From: Glandiceps talaboti | Taxonomy: Eukaryota; Hemichordata; Enteropneusta; Spengelidae | Direction: 5' to 3' | Length of the DNA: 62,000 nucleotides | Assembly (NCBI RefSeq): GCF_964340395.1 | Contig: NC_135556.1 | Coordinates: 18,533,642 to 18,595,641, forward strand | Shown: piece after piece, positions 59,901-62,000 of the stretch | How positions within the stretch are numbered: position 1 is the stretch's first letter | Layout: each line of letters begins with the position of its first letter | Notes under the pieces: generated by a model | What the model was told of the DNA's origin: nothing | The model's database searches: none | Seen by the model: only the letters and a program-made list of their open reading frames with translations | Made by a program: the position numbers and the translations under genes

Positions 59901-61340
59901 GTAAATGTTTACATAGACAGGAGGTAGCTGGAATTCAGTTTTTATAACTAAATACATTGTACATCAAAACCCAATAAAGTGTTTGATTCAGTGATTGTGT
60001 TGACTGTTCAGGAATAAAGCCCTCATTGTGAAATTGTCCATATAAAGTAAACAGTAAAATAAATATGAATACAATCTCCAACATTATCAGTAATGACTGT
60101 TGACAAACCATTTATCAAGTACTATAGTGTACACATACTCAATCATAATGCTATTACCATGGTCTGGTCTGTAGTTTTTAACATTCTAAACAGTATGGAA
60201 GAGTAACAGGCTAAGGGAAATTAATCAAATATCTTTTTAATTGTACTTTAATTAATCATATCTTCAGTTAACAAATGATTCCTATATTGCAAAAGTACCA
60301 GATAATACAACCAGAGGCAGTAGTTTTGGCACATTGAAGGAAAGGTATAAATAAATTATACGCAAACTGCAAAGTACGTAAATCATTATTTTTAAAAAAA
60401 TGTCCACAAAATATAATTTTAAGTTTGAAAAAATGACAAGAATGGATCTTGAACTGTAGGCAGAAGATTTTTCTTTAAAGTGTACCAGAAGCCAGTGGAA
60501 ACTGTCAAGATCTGACATCAATACATTGTATTTAAATTTGTAGCCTATGATGACCATAGAGTTCAAACTTTTGTGTACGGTTTACCGCTAATCAATAATT
60601 CGTTGTTTGTTCTATTGTTACAGAATATGTTAAAGAGAATTGAAGCACAGAAAGCTACCACCTACCTACAGAGAGATTCATTGCTGAAAGAGCATGATAA
60701 ACAATTCTCCTATGGACTACAGGTCACAAAGCCAGCAGGTGAACGACCACAGAGTGCCAAGAAACCCAAGTCTGCAGGTATGTACCGCCACTGTTTAGTA
60801 ACAGCACAGATTTTGGGATGAAAGACTGATATGGCAAGTCAATCTATGATAAAGGTGAAGAAAAAAAAGCAACATTCTCAAGACATTCAAATGGCATTTC
60901 AAGTAATTTATTTATAGTTTCAAAGTCATGTAAATTTAATAATTTCCCTATCACTGGCATGCATGGGTTTCCATGTTGTAATATTCTGTACAGCTAACTT
61001 GCTTTCTACCTAAACTTAGCGTTTTCTTCTTTTAAAAAAAATCAACAAAATAAACATCAGGGTTAAATCATTTTTTTCAGAAAACAAATATAAATTTCAT
61101 TATTTATAAATCTAGATTTATTATTTCAGCCATACTGAATACTTCCTGGTGTTGTTCAATTTATCTCATTTTATCGCTTTTTGTCTCTTTACAGTGAAAG
61201 TGTACGCCCAATCTATGGGGTCCCGGACATGCAGTTTATCTAGTCTTCGTAGTGGGGGATCACGTCCAGGCAGTGGCAGACCCACCAGTGCCAAGAAACC
61301 ACCAGAGAATGCCCGACCAGCATGGGATGATCGTTGGTAG
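53973..61340 (+). CDS. CFAP97: Cilia- and flagella-associated protein 97 (CFAP97)
   Basis: Three coding exons, 53973-55160, 60624-60777 and 61195-61340, join in phase 0 (TTGG|GTAAGA ... GTTACAG|AAT) and phase 1 (GCAG|GTATGT ... TTTACAG|TG) to give 495 residues. Human CFAP97 has 532, from memory. The N-terminal two thirds is disordered, charged and Ser-rich (RS/DKRSKDASP and ESGSESDSYSSYSS at about 130-200). The conserved CFAP97 domain spans about 332-437: KNLSFSND, then DVENQRLLREIM, then LSHAALNRAREQRRIEREN, crossing the exon 1/2 junction into MLKRIEAQ. The tail is basic and ends in PAWDDRW, a C-terminal motif seen in several ciliary proteins. The family (KIAA1430, Drosophila Hemingway) acts in assembly or maintenance of motile cilia and sperm axonemes. 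Reading on past the exon 1 donor would end within four codons. The first intron is 5.5 kb and the second 417 bases. Confidence 0.94.
55161..60623 (+). other. CFAP97 intron 1
   Basis: Apart from the tandem repeat at 58966-59225, this 5.46 kb intron holds nothing I can support. GTTGCCATGG at about 57483 is an X-box half-site only. Small open frames, such as 56274-56498 and 56720-56941, look like AT-rich noise. Confidence 0.7.
58966..59225. repeat. Degenerate tandem repeat, about 3 units of 110-120 bp
   Basis: CTGAATTGCCCATGATGTAG, CTAAATTGCTCATGTAG and CTAAATTATCCTTGTAATGTAG are each followed by TTGGTATT.GCCA.ATATA or GATGGTATTGCTATATA. Spacing is about 115 bases. Confidence 0.7.
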
Positions 61341-62000
61341 TCCACCGTGCATATCAACACACATGTTTACTATGTACCGTAGGTGTTTGACACCAAATTA
61401 ACAGCAGTTTACTGATGTACCAATTTTTTTTTAATGAAAAAGGAAATAGTATAGCTAAAATATAAAAGTGATTGTGGAAGGAAGAAAAAAGATTCTTTTA
61501 TGAGCACAAACAGTTAGAAATTGGAGAAATAAATTTTATCATGAATAGAAACTTTTAAGAATTTTTAGGATGATCAGAAAACTTATTTGAAGTTCAATTT
61601 TGTTTACGAAATGCAAAATTTAGGTACTTGATGGAAGTAATCTCTGTAGAGGATATCTTGGTTTGTCTACAGTAGAGACTTTCTGTGAGTGACAATCAGT
61701 ACAAGTTGTGTAGTTCACATCATGCTAATGTGATTAAAAAGTACATATAACATGTAAGTTTTTAAGTCTTAGAAAAGTGCAATAGGGTGACTGATGCATA
61801 TCAATGTCTTTTAATATCTCTTTGAGTACGATTTATAAATCTTAATAAATCAGTAATAATATTTGGTAGGTTCAGAAAGTTGTGGCTCTTTTTCTACAAG
61901 AGGATTTGTGAAGCACCAAATTTGAGGTTTTAAGGTTTACCCTCTGATGTGAGGTGCAAGGTTAGCCCTCCAATAAGAGGTGAGCAGTTTCACGTTACTC
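61341..62000 (+). other. CFAP97: CFAP97 3' UTR and flank
   Basis: AATAAA hexamers occur at 61528-61533, 188 bases after the stop, and at 61844-61849. Either could end the transcript. A short direct repeat (GAGGTTTTAAGGTTTACCCTC / GAGGTGCAAGGTTAGCCCTC) lies at 61923-61973. Confidence 0.55.

Overview
This is a 62 kb piece of an AT-rich, intron-bearing animal nuclear genome. No prokaryotic signals are present. The organism looks like an invertebrate bilaterian. One gene is a full-length TRIM2/TRIM3-type protein (RING, B-box, filamin, NHL) and another is a CFAP97-type ciliary protein. Non-coding DNA is CpG-poor and full of short repeats, tandem satellites and small foldback elements. A repeat tail at 34.9 kb resembles repeats I associate with invertebrate deuterostomes such as lancelets or hemichordates, but the phylum cannot be fixed from this window.

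Layout. (1) 1-14 kb: no recognisable conserved gene. A phase-consistent set of short exons on the + strand (2208-2254, 6757-6849, 7137-7455, possibly 11105-11177 and 13849-14121) may be an unrecognised gene or a decaying one. The same stretch holds two copies of a tRNA-derived SINE, a hAT-like MITE and long TG repeats. (2) 14-41 kb: no gene I can support. It holds tandem repeats, dispersed repeat pairs, four kinds of foldback element, microsatellites, a perfect RFX X-box and a pre-miRNA-like hairpin. Part of it may be intron or upstream regulatory DNA of the TRIM gene, which has a splice acceptor just before its start codon. (3) 41.2-45.5 kb: the TRIM2/3 gene on the + strand, 728 residues in two coding exons. 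(4) 45.5-53.7 kb: 3' UTR or intergenic DNA with a CTCF-like site, a 23-bp minisatellite, further foldbacks and a strong hairpin. (5) 53.7-61.9 kb: the CFAP97 gene on the + strand, 495 residues in three coding exons, with promoter-proximal DNA and polyadenylation signals.

The two confident genes are both transcribed left to right, about 8.5 kb apart, and have unrelated roles: ubiquitin ligase/RNA-linked regulation, and cilium/axoneme. Nothing suggests co-regulation. The most unusual property of the window is its density of short inverted-repeat elements. At least four separate families recur, each able to form a long hairpin. The TRIM2/3 gene is also odd in keeping only its last coding intron.
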